NCBI GenBank assembly: GCA_023393155.1
Contig: JAEWML010000243.1
Coordinates: 1 to 7,715 of the forward strand
Source of the DNA: Bacillota bacterium
Lineage (GTDB): Bacteria; Bacillota; Clostridia; Oscillospirales; Oscillospiraceae
DNA: 7,715 nt
Reading direction: 5' to 3'
Shown: positions 1 through 7,346 of the stretch, piece after piece
Position numbering within the stretch: the stretch's first letter is position 1
Layout: each line of letters starts with the position of its first letter
The notes under the pieces: model-generated
What the model was told of the DNA's origin: nothing
Database searches by the model: none
What the model saw: the letters and a program-made list of their open reading frames with translations, nothing else
Program-made: the position numbers and the translations under genes

Positions 1-41
1 CCGCAGAGAGGAGACGGCGTCCCCCCTCGCAAGCGAACGAT

Positions 42-49
42 GGAGGTGG
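42..49 (+). promoter_or_regulatory. Shine-Dalgarno site supporting the infB TTG start
   Basis: GGAGGTGG lies 5 to 12 nt before the TTG at 55, with the GGAGG core ending 8 nt upstream. It falls inside the extension that an ATG start at 40 would translate, so it argues against that ATG. The only purine-rich stretch before the ATG (GAGAGGAGA, about 6-14) is some 25 nt away, too far to serve it. Confidence 0.7.
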
Positions 50-54
50 CTTTA

Positions 55-2469
55 TTGAGTACGAGTGCAGCAAATAAATACAGAGTCCGGGAGCTGGCCA
101 AGGATTTAGGCCTGAGCAACAAGGACATCATGGAGATTTTGGGGAAGTATGGCGAGGCCCCCAAGAGCAATATGCAGGCGTTGACCGACAAAGAGTTGTC
201 GCTGGTGTTTGAGGCCTTGACCCAGGCCCATCCGGCGTCCGGCATTCAGGAGATTTTTGCCGATACCTACCGGGAGCCGGCAAAGCAGGAGCAAAGCGTC
301 CCCACGCCTGCGCCCGCCCAGGCCGCCGTGGAAAAGCCTGCCCAGCAGCCCGCCGCTCCGGCGGCCCCGGCCCAGAGGGCGGCCGCGCCCGCGCCTCATG
401 CCGCGCCCCGGCCTGTTAATCCCCAGCCTGCCGCCGGACAGGCAAAGCCTGCGCTGGCTCAGCCCGCCACCCGGGTCCCCCAGAAAAAGGTGGTGGACAC
501 CCGCAAGGGCGGCGACGTGAATCTGGCGAAGTATGACGAACGGCTGGAGCAGATGGCGCCCGACAAGGCCCGGCGGATGCAGGCTCCCCCTGCGGGAAAG
601 CAGAAGCTTCGCCCCAACAACAACCGCCGCCCCGGCCCCGGCATGACCTTTTCCAACAAGCGGCGGCAGGATGAGCAGGAGAAAATGCGCCGCCTTCAGC
701 TTGAGATTGCCAAAAAGGCGCCCCTGAAGGTTTCCATTCCCGATGAAATCAGCGTAGGTGAACTGGCCTCCCGCATGAAGAAAACCGGCGCGGAGGTGGT
801 TAAGGTGCTGATGAAAAGCGGCATTATGGCCTCGCTGTCCCAGATGATTGACTATGACACCGCCGCTCTGGTGGCGCTGGAGTTTAACTGCAAGGTGGAG
901 CACGAGGTTACCGTCACTATTGAGGAGCAGTTGATTGACACCCACCAGGACAAGGAAGAGGAGCTGATTTCCCGCGCTCCCGTGGTGGTGGTTATGGGCC
1001 ACGTGGACCACGGCAAGACCTCCCTGCTGGACGCCATCCGCGACACCTCTGTCGCCGAGGGCGAAGCGGGCGGCATCACCCAGCACATCGGCGCGTATCA
1101 GGTGCAGCTGGACGGAAAGCCCATTACCTTCCTGGATACGCCGGGCCACGAGGCGTTTACCTCCATGCGTGCCCGCGGCGCCATGATTACGGACATCGCC
1201 ATTCTGGTGGTGGCCGCGGACGACGGCATCATGCCCCAGACCGTGGAGTCCATCAACCACGCCAAGGCCGCGGGCATCCCCATCGTGGTGGCCATCAATA
1301 AAATCGACAAGCCTGCTGCCAATCCCGAGAAAATCAAGCAGCAGTTGACCGAATATGGTCTGGTCACGGAGGACTGGGGCGGCGAAACCATCTGCTGTCC
1401 CATCTCCGCCAAAAAGCGCACCGGCATCGACAAGTTGCTGGAAATGGTGCTGCTCACCGCCGAAATGGCGGAGCTGAAGGCCAACCCCAACCGCGCCGCC
1501 TCCGGCACGGTGATTGAAGCCCGGCTGGACAAGGGCCGCGGGCCCGTGGCAACGCTTCTGGTCCAAAACGGAACCCTGCGTCAGGGCGATACCATTATCG
1601 CCGGTACCGGCGTGGGCCGCGTGCGCACCATGACCAACTCCAAGGGCAAGCGCATTGAAGAGGCCGGACCCTCCGTTCCCGTGGAAATTGCGGGCCTGTC
1701 CGAGGCGCCTGCCGCCGGCTGCACCTTTAACGTGGTGGCCGACGAGCGCATGGCCCGGGAATTGGTTGAGCAGCGCAAGGAAGAGGAAAAGCTCAAGTCC
1801 GCCGCGCCGGTGCAGAAGGTGTCTTTGGAGAACCTGTTCGACCAGATTCAGGCGGGCGAGCGCAAGGAGCTGGCCCTGATCGTCAAGGCCGACGTGCAGG
1901 GCAGCGTGGAGGCCGTTCGCGTGTCTCTTGAAAAGCTCAGCAACGCCGAGGTGGCCGTCCGGGTCATTCATGGAGGCGTGGGCGCTATCAACGAGTCCGA
2001 CGTGATGCTGGCCGCCTCCACTGGCGCCATCATCGTGGGCTTTAACGTCCGGCCCGACGCAGCCGCCAGAGACGGCGCGGTCCGGCAGAACGTAGATATG
2101 CGGATGTACCGCGTGATTTACGACTGTATCGACGAGATCGAGTCCGCCATGAAGGGCATGCTGGCCCCCAAGTTCAAGGAAGTGGTTCTGGGCCACGCGG
2201 AGATCCGCCAGACCTACAAGGTGTCCTCCATCGGCACCGTGGCGGGCGCGTATGTTCAGGACGGCAAGCTGATCCGGGATTGCAGTGTGCGCGTGGTGCG
2301 GGACGGCATCGTGATTCACGAGGGGAAGCTTGGCTCTCTCCAGCGGTTTAAGGACACCGTCAAGGAGGTCACCACCAACTATGAGTGCGGCCTGACGGTG
2401 GATCGCTTCAACGACATCAGAGAGGGCGACATTATCGAGGGCTTCACCATGGAGGAAATTCCCCGGTAA
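55..2469 (+). CDS. infB: Translation initiation factor IF-2
   Basis: GTPase that brings initiator fMet-tRNA to the 30S P site and promotes 50S joining in the cytoplasm. Residue numbers count from the TTG at 55 (804 aa). An IF2_N domain (about 5-55, with [12 protein letters not shown]) is followed by an Ala/Pro-rich linker (about 80-145), a basic stretch, and a second IF2_N domain (about 224-280). The G domain has G1 GHVDHGKT at 315-322, DTPGH at 361, NKID at 415 and SAK at 451. An EF-Tu-like beta barrel starts near 484, then come domain 3 (about 605-700) and the C-terminal fMet-tRNA-binding barrel (about 710-800). All GTPase motifs are intact and the length is normal. The TTG is preferred over an in-frame ATG at 40 because GGAGG at 42-46 lies 8 nt before it, whereas the ATG has no well-spaced site. 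The TTG also overlaps a frame-2 stop (TGA 56-58), as expected for coupling to an upstream gene. Identity is near certain; the start is probable. Confidence 0.97.
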   Translation: MSTSAANKYRVRELAKDLGLSNKDIMEILGKYGEAPKSNMQALTDKELSLVFEALTQAHPASGIQEIFADTYREPAKQEQSVPTPAPAQAAVEKPAQQPAAPAAPAQRAAAPAPHAAPRPVNPQPAAGQAKPALAQPATRVPQKKVVDTRKGGDVNLAKYDERLEQMAPDKARRMQAPPAGKQKLRPNNNRRPGPGMTFSNKRRQDEQEKMRRLQLEIAKKAPLKVSIPDEISVGELASRMKKTGAEVVKVLMKSGIMASLSQMIDYDTAALVALEFNCKVEHEVTVTIEEQLIDTHQDKEEELISRAPVVVVMGHVDHGKTSLLDAIRDTSVAEGEAGGITQHIGAYQVQLDGKPITFLDTPGHEAFTSMRARGAMITDIAILVVAADDGIMPQTVESINHAKAAGIPIVVAINKIDKPAANPEKIKQQLTEYGLVTEDWGGETICCPISAKKRTGIDKLLEMVLLTAEMAELKANPNRAASGTVIEARLDKGRGPVATLLVQNGTLRQGDTIIAGTGVGRVRTMTNSKGKRIEEAGPSVPVEIAGLSEAPAAGCTFNVVADERMARELVEQRKEEEKLKSAAPVQKVSLENLFDQIQAGERKELALIVKADVQGSVEAVRVSLEKLSNAEVAVRVIHGGVGAINESDVMLAASTGAIIVGFNVRPDAAARDGAVRQNVDMRMYRVIYDCIDEIESAMKGMLAPKFKEVVLGHAEIRQTYKVSSIGTVAGAYVQDGKLIRDCSVRVVRDGIVIHEGKLGSLQRFKDTVKEVTTNYECGLTVDRFNDIREGDIIEGFTMEEIPR

Positions 2470-2482
2470 CCGGATACAATAG

Positions 2483-2509
2483 GGGGGCGGCGGCATGGCC
2501 GCCGCCCCC
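2483..2509 (+). terminator. Strong GC hairpin between infB and rbfA, possible intrinsic terminator or attenuator
   Basis: A perfect 12-bp stem pairs GGGGGCGGCGGC (2483-2494) with its complement (2498-2509) around the 3-nt loop ATG. TGCTTTTGAT follows, so there is a short U-run displaced by two bases. It starts 14 nt after the infB stop. The shape fits an intrinsic terminator with a weak U-tract. Because rbfA and the rest of the operon follow with no obvious new promoter, partial termination or a 3'-end stabilising/processing role for infB mRNA is more likely than a full stop. The stem is seen; the function is inferred. Confidence 0.5.
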
Positions 2510-2528
2510 TGCTTTTGATACAGAGGAT

Positions 2529-2548
2529 GGCGTTCTGATCGGAACGCC
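2529..2548 (+). other. Small hairpin in the rbfA leader
   Basis: GGCGTTC (2529-2535) pairs perfectly with GAACGCC (2542-2548) around a 6-nt loop. The stem ends 5 nt before the rbfA Shine-Dalgarno region (AAAGGAG, 2554-2560), leaving that site exposed. No U-tract follows, so this is not a terminator. It could be an RNase-processing or translational structure, or chance in GC-rich sequence. Confidence 0.35.
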
Positions 2549-2566
2549 CACGGAAAGGAGCATGTT

Positions 2567-2947
2567 ATGGCCAGTAATCGCATCGGCCGCATTAACGAGG
2601 AGATCCAGCGGGAGCTGGCGGCCCAGCTTCGCGGACTGAAGGACCCCCGGGTCAGCGGCGTGGGCATGGTGAGCATTACCCGGGTGAACACCACGCCGGA
2701 TTTGCGCTATGCCCAGGTATTTGTCAGCGTGTTGGATAAGGAGCAGGAAAAGGAAGTGCTCAAGGGTTTAAAATCCGCGGCGGGCTTTCTGCGGCGGGAA
2801 CTGGGCGGCGCGCTGCGCTTGCGCTATACGCCGGAGCTGCAATTTGTGGCGGACGATTCCATTGCCCACGGGGCGCACATTTTAGAGCTGCTTCGCAGCG
2901 TGGAGCGCAGGGACGCCGAACAAAACGGGCAGGGGGAAGAGGAATGA
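2567..2947 (+). CDS. rbfA: Ribosome-binding factor A (30S maturation)
   Basis: RbfA is a small KH-fold protein that binds the immature 30S subunit near helix 1 of 16S rRNA and assists late processing and cold adaptation. The 126-aa product has the usual family length. It shows the family's N-terminal helix (NRIGRINEEIQRELA), the DPR motif at residues 26-28, the PDLRYA strand near 44-49, an SAAGFLRREL helix (about 70-79) and the RLRYTPELQFVADDS segment (about 83-97). The tail from about residue 115 is acidic and probably disordered. AAAGGAG at 2554-2560 is spaced 6 nt from the ATG. An out-of-frame ATG at 2562 is not used. The stop overlaps the nrnA start as ATGA, which suggests translational coupling. 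Position directly after infB is conserved across bacteria, so identity is secure. Confidence 0.97.
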   Translation: MASNRIGRINEEIQRELAAQLRGLKDPRVSGVGMVSITRVNTTPDLRYAQVFVSVLDKEQEKEVLKGLKSAAGFLRRELGGALRLRYTPELQFVADDSIAHGAHILELLRSVERRDAEQNGQGEEE

Positions 2948-3906
2948 CGGACTTGACGGCGGCTCAGGCGGCCGCGCTGCTGCGGGAGTTTGACGACATT
3001 CTGATTTTGACCCATGTGCGCCCCGACGGGGACACGGTGGGCTGCGCGGCCGCCCTGTGCGCCGGACTGCGGCATATTGGCAAGCGGGCCTATCTGCTGG
3101 AAAACGACGGCAAAACCCGCACCATCGCGCCCTATATGGCGCCCTATTTGGCGCCGGAGGGCTTTGTTCCCGTCCGGGTGGTGTCCACTGACATCGCGGT
3201 GACGGATCTATTCCCCAAAAATGCGGAGCAATATAAAGGCAGGGTGGATTTGGCCATTGACCACCATCCCTCCTTTGAGCGCTTTGCCAGGGCGAACATG
3301 GTTCGGACCGAGGCCGGGGCCTGCGGCGAGATTATTTACGACATTTTAAAGGAGTTTGGCCCCGTCACGGCGGAGATGGCCCTGCCTTTGTACGTGGCAA
3401 TCTCCACCGACACGGGCGGCTTTCAGTACAGCAATACCACCGCCAATACCCATCGGGTGGCGGCGGAGCTGCTGGACACCGGCATCGACTACCGAACCGT
3501 GAATCAGGTGTTCTTCCGCACCAAAAGCCGCAAGCGGTTGGAGATGGAGGGCGACATGCTGGCCAATATGGAGTTTTACGACGGCGGACGGGTCGTGGTG
3601 CTGAAGGTTCCCATCTCCCTGATGGAGCGGGTTGGCGCGGACGAGACGGACGCGGAGGATTTAAGCTCCCTCGGCGGGCAGATTGAGGGCAGCGATTGCG
3701 CCATTACCATGCGGGAGCTGCGGCCCGACGTGTGGAAATTTTCCGTGCGCACCGGATCCCGGGTCAACGCCAGCGTCGTCTGTGCCGAGCTTGGCGGGGG
3801 CGGCCATGCGGCCGCCGCGGGCTGCACCGTGGAGGCCCCCATGGCGGAGGCCAAACGGAGAGTGCTGGCGGCGGTGGAAAAAATTACCGGAAAATTTACC
3901 GACTGA
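2944..3906 (+). CDS. nrnA: DHH/DHHA1 phosphoesterase, bifunctional oligoribonuclease/pAp phosphatase NrnA
   Basis: NrnA-type enzymes degrade 2-5-nt RNA fragments to mononucleotides and remove the 3'-phosphate from pAp, replacing Orn and CysQ in many Gram-positives. The 320-aa length fits. The DHH domain shows motif I HVRPDGD (H24, D28, D30), the signature D106-H107-H108 and the STDTGGF motif around D156; these are the expected Mn2+ ligands. The C-terminal DHHA1 domain carries the substrate-binding GGGGH at 284-288 followed by AAAAGC. No signal peptide or membrane segment is evident, so it is cytoplasmic. The ATG overlaps the rbfA stop by 4 nt, with AGGGGG (2931-2936) 7 nt upstream. The infB-rbfA-nrnA-truB order is common in Bacillota. 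Family membership is certain. The NrnA function is inferred from context and motifs; a c-di-AMP-related DHH role is less likely because no GGDEF-like or membrane region is present. Confidence 0.94.
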   Translation: MTDLTAAQAAALLREFDDILILTHVRPDGDTVGCAAALCAGLRHIGKRAYLLENDGKTRTIAPYMAPYLAPEGFVPVRVVSTDIAVTDLFPKNAEQYKGRVDLAIDHHPSFERFARANMVRTEAGACGEIIYDILKEFGPVTAEMALPLYVAISTDTGGFQYSNTTANTHRVAAELLDTGIDYRTVNQVFFRTKSRKRLEMEGDMLANMEFYDGGRVVVLKVPISLMERVGADETDAEDLSSLGGQIEGSDCAITMRELRPDVWKFSVRTGSRVNASVVCAELGGGGHAAAAGCTVEAPMAEAKRRVLAAVEKITGKFTD

Positions 3907-3922
3907 CGGGAAGGAGTGCGGG

Positions 3923-4288
3923 ATGCAAATAAACACAATTCAGCAAAGCGGCGTCAAAATCGCCGTGGTCACCGGCGACGAAAAGGTGCTGACCGATGTC
4001 CAGTCCGCTCTGGATTTGCTGGCCACGGTGAACTATGAAACCGGCGCGGACAGGATTGCGATTGACAAGGACGCCGTGGCGGACGACTTTTTTGTTCTGA
4101 GCACGGGCCTTGCAGGCGACGTGCTTCAAAAATTTGTGACCTATCAGACGAAGCTTGCCATCTACGGCGACTATACGGGGTACACCAGCAAGCCGCTGAA
4201 GGACTTTATCTATGAGTCCAACAAGGGGAGCCATGTGTTTTTCGTGCCGACGAAGGAAGAGGCCCTCGAAAGGCTTGCGGGCGGCTGA
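3923..4288 (+). CDS. DUF4180-family small protein of unknown function
   Basis: This 121-aa protein is recognised from memory of the DUF4180 family, not from a search. Family-like traits are the N-terminal strand GVKIAVVTGDE, the QSALDLLATVNYETGADRIAI region (about 27-47), DDFFVLSTGLAGDVLQKFVTY (54-74), LAIYGDY (78-84) and the strongly characteristic SKPLKDFIYESNKG (89-102) followed by VFFVPTKEEALERL. It appears to be a compact soluble alpha/beta protein. No metal-binding cluster, signal peptide or membrane helix is visible, and no biochemical function is known to me. AAGGAG at 3911-3916 is 6 nt before the ATG. It sits 16 nt after nrnA and 33 nt before truB on the same strand, so it is almost certainly co-transcribed. 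Its first codons are A-rich and include ATA, unlike its GC-rich neighbours. A 6-bp stem (4280-4285 with 4292-4297) holds its stop codon in the loop. Confidence 0.85.
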   Translation: MQINTIQQSGVKIAVVTGDEKVLTDVQSALDLLATVNYETGADRIAIDKDAVADDFFVLSTGLAGDVLQKFVTYQTKLAIYGDYTGYTSKPLKDFIYESNKGSHVFFVPTKEEALERLAGG

Positions 4289-4321
4289 CAGGCCGCCAAA
4301 TTTCAACGGGGAGGGCGCGTT

Positions 4322-5188
4322 ATGCCCAGCGGAATCATCATCATCGACAAGCCCATGGAGTGGACCAGCATGGACGTATGCGCCAAGCTGCGGGGCATCC
4401 TGAAGGAGAAGCGGGTGGGCCACGGCGGGACGCTGGACCCCATGGCCACCGGCGTGCTGCCTGTTTTTGTGGGGCAAGCCACACGGGCGGTGGAGTTTGC
4501 GGAAAAGGGAAAAAAGGAATACGTGGCGGGGCTGCGTCTGGGCCTTGTCACCGACACGCAGGACGTGACGGGGACGGCGCTGGAGCGCTGTGAGCCGTCG
4601 GTTTCCCGGGAGATGCTGGCGGCGGTGCTGCCCCGGTTTACGGGGGAGATTTTGCAGATACCGCCTATGTACTCCGCTATCAAAATCGGCGGAAAGAAGC
4701 TGTACGACATCGCCCGCAAGGGCGGAGAAGTGGAGCGTGCCCCCCGGCCAATTACCATTTACGAGCTGGAGCTTTTGGAGCAGACCGACCCCGCCGAGTT
4801 TACCCTACGGTGCCTGTGCTCCAAGGGGACCTACATCCGCACCCTCTGCCACGACATCGGACAGGCCCTTGGCTGCGGCGGCTGCATGTCCTCCCTGCGG
4901 CGGACCATGGCGGCGGGCTTCACCCTCAGTCAGGCGGTGAGCCTTGAAGCTGTGCAGGCGCGGGGCGCGGCGCTGCTGCTGCCCACAGATACGTATTTTG
5001 CGGAGTATCCTGCCTTTCACCTCTCCACGGAGCGGCAGGAGCGCCGCTGCCGGAACGGGAATCCGGTGGAGGCCCCCGCGTGTCTCGACGGGACGTACCG
5101 GGTATACGGGCGGGAGGGAGACTTTCTCTGCCTCTCCCAAGCCAGAGACGGCGTGCTGACGTCGGTTAAAAACTTTTTTGGAGCGTAA
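4322..5188 (+). CDS. truB: tRNA pseudouridine(55) synthase TruB
   Basis: TruB isomerises U55 to pseudouridine in the T-loop of nearly all tRNAs and also acts as a tRNA folding chaperone. The 288-aa product has the expected length. The catalytic aspartate is D39 in GHGGTLDPMATGVL. The conserved Y67 (in KKEYVAGLRLG), the QIPPMYSAIKIGGKKLYDIAR block (112-132) and CSKGTYIRTLCHDIG (166-180, with R173) complete the active site and RNA-binding surface. The segment from about 225 to 288 resembles the C-terminal PUA-like domain of bacterial TruB. GGGAGG at 4309-4314 is 7 nt before the ATG. The gene ends 3 nt before ribF and contains the ribF Shine-Dalgarno site, so the two are probably translationally coupled. 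All key residues are present. Confidence 0.97.
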   Translation: MPSGIIIIDKPMEWTSMDVCAKLRGILKEKRVGHGGTLDPMATGVLPVFVGQATRAVEFAEKGKKEYVAGLRLGLVTDTQDVTGTALERCEPSVSREMLAAVLPRFTGEILQIPPMYSAIKIGGKKLYDIARKGGEVERAPRPITIYELELLEQTDPAEFTLRCLCSKGTYIRTLCHDIGQALGCGGCMSSLRRTMAAGFTLSQAVSLEAVQARGAALLLPTDTYFAEYPAFHLSTERQERRCRNGNPVEAPACLDGTYRVYGREGDFLCLSQARDGVLTSVKNFFGA

Positions 5189-5191
5189 GAT

Positions 5192-6085
5192 ATGAAAGAA
5201 CGCGTGATTGCTCTGGGCTTTTTCGACGGGGTTCACCTGGGCCACGCCGCCCTTCTTCGCCGCGCGGTGGAGGAGGCCGCCCGGCGGGGCTGCGTCCCCG
5301 CCGTATTTACCTTCAGCCGCCCGCCCAAAGAGGTGGTTACGGGGATTCCCTGCCCCCTCATCAATTCTCCGGAGGACAGGCAGGGCCTGCTTCGGCGTCT
5401 GTTTGGCATCAAGGATGTCCTGATGGTGCCCTTTGACAGGGAAATGATGACCACCTCTTGGGACGCATTTGTAACCGACATTTTGGTGAAGCGGTATCAC
5501 GCCGTCCATCTGGTGGCGGGACATGACCATCATTTTGGGCATAAGAATCAAGGCTCGCCGGAGCTTTTACTGGAAAAATGCGCCCAGCTTGGAATTGGCT
5601 GCGACATTATCCCCAAGGTGGAGCGGGGCGGCATCGAAGTCAGCTCCACCTATATCCGAAGGCTGGTGGAGCTGGGGCAGATGGAGCGGGCGGCGGAATT
5701 TCTGGGGCATCCCCACGTTTTGTCTCAGGAGGTGAAGCACGGGCGGCGCATCGGCCGGACCATCGGCATTCCCACCATCAACCTCACTGTGCCGCCCCAC
5801 GTGCTGGTGCCCGGACACGGGGTTTACGCCGCCAAGGCTTGCCTGCCGGACGGCAGAGAGCTGGCTGGCGTGACCAACGTGGGGACCCGGCCCACCGTGG
5901 AGAACGGGACGGACGTAACCGTGGAAACCTTTCTGCTGGACTTTGACGGCGATTTGTACGGGCAGACTGTCCGGCTGGAGTTTTATAAGCGGATGCGGGA
6001 CGAAATCCGCTTTGACTCGCTGGAGGGCCTGAAGGCACAGATTGCCCGGGACGCGGAGGCGGTGCGGGTCCTGTTTGAGAAATAG
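5192..6085 (+). CDS. ribF: Bifunctional riboflavin kinase/FMN adenylyltransferase (FAD synthetase)
   Basis: RibF phosphorylates riboflavin to FMN and then adenylylates it to FAD. The N-terminal nucleotidyltransferase domain (about 1-170) carries GFFDGVHLGH (9-18, the HxGH motif at 15-18) and SSTYIRRLV (151-159), the equivalent of the ISSTxIR motif. The C-terminal riboflavin kinase domain (about 175-295) carries GRTIGIPTIN (188-197; commonly GRTLGFPTAN), GVYAA (210-214), NVGTRPTV (229-236) and ETFLLDFDGDLYG (245-257) with the likely catalytic E245. At 297 aa it is slightly shorter than usual because the first motif begins only 8 residues in; many homologues carry 10-15 more N-terminal residues. 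GGAG at 5180-5183 inside truB lies 8 nt upstream of the ATG. truB-ribF is a conserved pair. It is the last gene of the plus-strand operon, before a hairpin at 6146-6176. Both domains look intact. Confidence 0.96.
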   Translation: MKERVIALGFFDGVHLGHAALLRRAVEEAARRGCVPAVFTFSRPPKEVVTGIPCPLINSPEDRQGLLRRLFGIKDVLMVPFDREMMTTSWDAFVTDILVKRYHAVHLVAGHDHHFGHKNQGSPELLLEKCAQLGIGCDIIPKVERGGIEVSSTYIRRLVELGQMERAAEFLGHPHVLSQEVKHGRRIGRTIGIPTINLTVPPHVLVPGHGVYAAKACLPDGRELAGVTNVGTRPTVENGTDVTVETFLLDFDGDLYGQTVRLEFYKRMRDEIRFDSLEGLKAQIARDAEAVRVLFEK

Positions 6086-6145
6086 CGGGAGTTCGCCCGA
6101 AAAGTCCGCCCGACCGACGGGGAAGCGATCAATTTGCAAAATGAA

Positions 6146-6176
6146 ACGCGGGGCATCTCTACGAGATGCCCCGCGT
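6146..6176. terminator. Probable bidirectional terminator between ribF and the M20 gene
   Basis: A perfect 13-bp inverted repeat, ACGCGGGGCATCT (6146-6158) with AGATGCCCCGCGT (6164-6176), flanks the loop CTACG. It can extend to 14 bp with a 3-nt loop. It lies 60 nt after the ribF stop and 38 nt past the end of the convergent M20 gene. The plus-strand exit is CGGCTTTATG, a poor U-tract. The minus-strand exit is TTCATTTTGC, which is somewhat better. It probably serves both transcripts and may work more strongly for the minus-strand gene. Nothing else recognisable lies in the 129-bp gap from 6086 to 6214. Confidence 0.75.
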
Positions 6177-6214
6177 CGGCTTTATGATTGGAAAAGGCGC
6201 AGTTCGTCTTGGCT

Positions 6215-7321
6215 TTAGGCCAGAACCAGCAGTTTTTTTAAAAATTCCACGCCCTTGGGCAGAATCCGCTCGTCGTCAAAGGAAAAGGTGCTTGCGTGAA
6301 GCTGGGGCACGTCTCCCGCACCCAGAAAGAAAAACGCGCCGGGGACCTGCTGCTGGTAGAAAGAAAAATCCTCCGCCGCCAGCACGGGTCGGGAAAGCGG
6401 GGCGACTTCGCCTTCTCCCAGTCCTGCCCGGACGGTTTCAAACAGGCCCTCGTGGTTCCACACGGGAGGATAGCCCTCGTTGAGGTGAAGCGCCACATCG
6501 CAGCCGGTGGAGCGCTCCACCCGGCGGCAGGTATCCGCCAGCTCCCGGCGCAGCAGGGCAAAGGACGCGTCGGAAAAGGTGCGCAGACAGCCCAGAAGCT
6601 CCGAGTGGCCGCTGACCACGTTTCGGGCGTCGCCGGAGTGCAGCGCGCCGAACCGCAGAACGCGGGGATCCTCCGGGGGAAGGGCGCTTTGCTCCGTCTC
6701 CGTCACTTGGCGCACCAGCTCCACGGCGGCCAGCAGAGCGTCCCGGCCCTGATCGGCTCGGGAAATGTGGACGCTTTTGCCGGTAATGTTCACGGTAATC
6801 TCGCTGGCTCGGGCCATTTGCGGGCCGGGCTTTGCCCACACCGTTCCCTCCGGAAGACCCGGCCACAGGTGCAGTCCGAAAATGCGGCGGACCTCCAGCC
6901 GCTCCAAAAGCCCCGTTTCGCAGATCTGCCGGGCGCCGCCGGTGGTTTCCTCCGCAGGCTGGAAAATAAAAAGCACGTTCCGGGGCAGATTGTCCAGATG
7001 ACTGTCGACGTATTCCGCCAGCGCCAAAGCCATGGCGGTGTGCCCGTCGTGGCCGCAGGCGTGCATTTGACCCGGATGCTCCGAGGCGAAGGAAAGGCCC
7101 GTCTCCTCTGTCTCCGGCAGGGCGTCCATATCCGCCCGAAAGGCCACCGTCTCTGCCCTTCCCACATCGAAAAAAGCGCAGACGCTGCCCTTGATGGGCG
7201 ATGAAAGCCGGCAGCGCAGCTTCTCCAGCCGACTTTGCACGAAGGCCAAGGTTTTCGGAAGCTCATTGTCCAGCTCCGGAATGCGGTGCAGCGTTCGGCG
7301 ATACGTGATGACGGAGTCCAT
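6215..7321 (-). CDS. M20D-family metallo-amidohydrolase (N-acyl-amino-acid/peptide hydrolase)
   Basis: M20D enzymes use a two-metal centre to hydrolyse N-acyl or peptide bonds; relatives include hippurate hydrolase, IAA-amino-acid hydrolase and N-acetyldiaminopimelate deacetylase. The 368-aa protein opens with the typical RRTLHRIPELDNE. The metal ligands are visible: C89 and H91 in HACGHDGH (87-94), E124/E125 in FQPAEE, H151 in GLHLWP and H342 in LHASTFSFDDE. AEDFSFY (316-322) is also present. A dimerisation domain spans about 173-285 and includes GKSVHISRADQG with H185. There is no signal peptide, so it acts in the cytoplasm. The exact substrate cannot be read from sequence. The ATG at 7321 is chosen because GGGAGGTGG (7334-7326) sits just upstream. 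An in-frame ATG at 7405 would start before the predicted promoter. The gene converges on ribF, and an upstream solute-binding-protein gene lies on the same strand. Confidence 0.94.
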   Translation of the reverse strand: MDSVITYRRTLHRIPELDNELPKTLAFVQSRLEKLRCRLSSPIKGSVCAFFDVGRAETVAFRADMDALPETEETGLSFASEHPGQMHACGHDGHTAMALALAEYVDSHLDNLPRNVLFIFQPAEETTGGARQICETGLLERLEVRRIFGLHLWPGLPEGTVWAKPGPQMARASEITVNITGKSVHISRADQGRDALLAAVELVRQVTETEQSALPPEDPRVLRFGALHSGDARNVVSGHSELLGCLRTFSDASFALLRRELADTCRRVERSTGCDVALHLNEGYPPVWNHEGLFETVRAGLGEGEVAPLSRPVLAAEDFSFYQQQVPGAFFFLGAGDVPQLHASTFSFDDERILPKGVEFLKKLLVLA

Positions 7322-7325
7322 GCCG

Positions 7326-7334
7326 CCACCTCCC
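7326..7334 (-). promoter_or_regulatory. Shine-Dalgarno site of the M20 gene
   Basis: On the minus strand GGGAGGTGG precedes the ATG at 7321, with the GGAGG core ending 7 nt upstream of it. This is a near-consensus site and fixes the start at 7321 rather than the in-frame ATG at 7405. Confidence 0.8.
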
Positions 7335-7346
7335 TTTTTTTCGCTC

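Noticed and set aside
2495..2518. A tiny ORF (ATG GCC GCC GCC ... TGA, 7 codons) starting in the loop of the infB-rbfA hairpin, as a possible leader peptide
   Set aside because: Its start would be buried in a 12-bp GC stem, the upstream G-run is part of that stem and is not a usable Shine-Dalgarno site, and the codons simply follow the inverted repeat.
106..2694. An 862-codon open frame on the minus strand opposite infB and the start of rbfA
   Set aside because: Its translation is a low-complexity mix of His, Gly, Leu and Arg with no recognisable domain. It mirrors the GC-rich third positions of infB, which is unmistakably the real gene, and it runs across two genes.
6296..7204. A 302-codon plus-strand open frame opposite the M20 gene
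   Set aside because: It is antisense to intact M20 metal-binding motifs, its product resembles no family I know, and the M20 frame has its own Shine-Dalgarno site and promoter.
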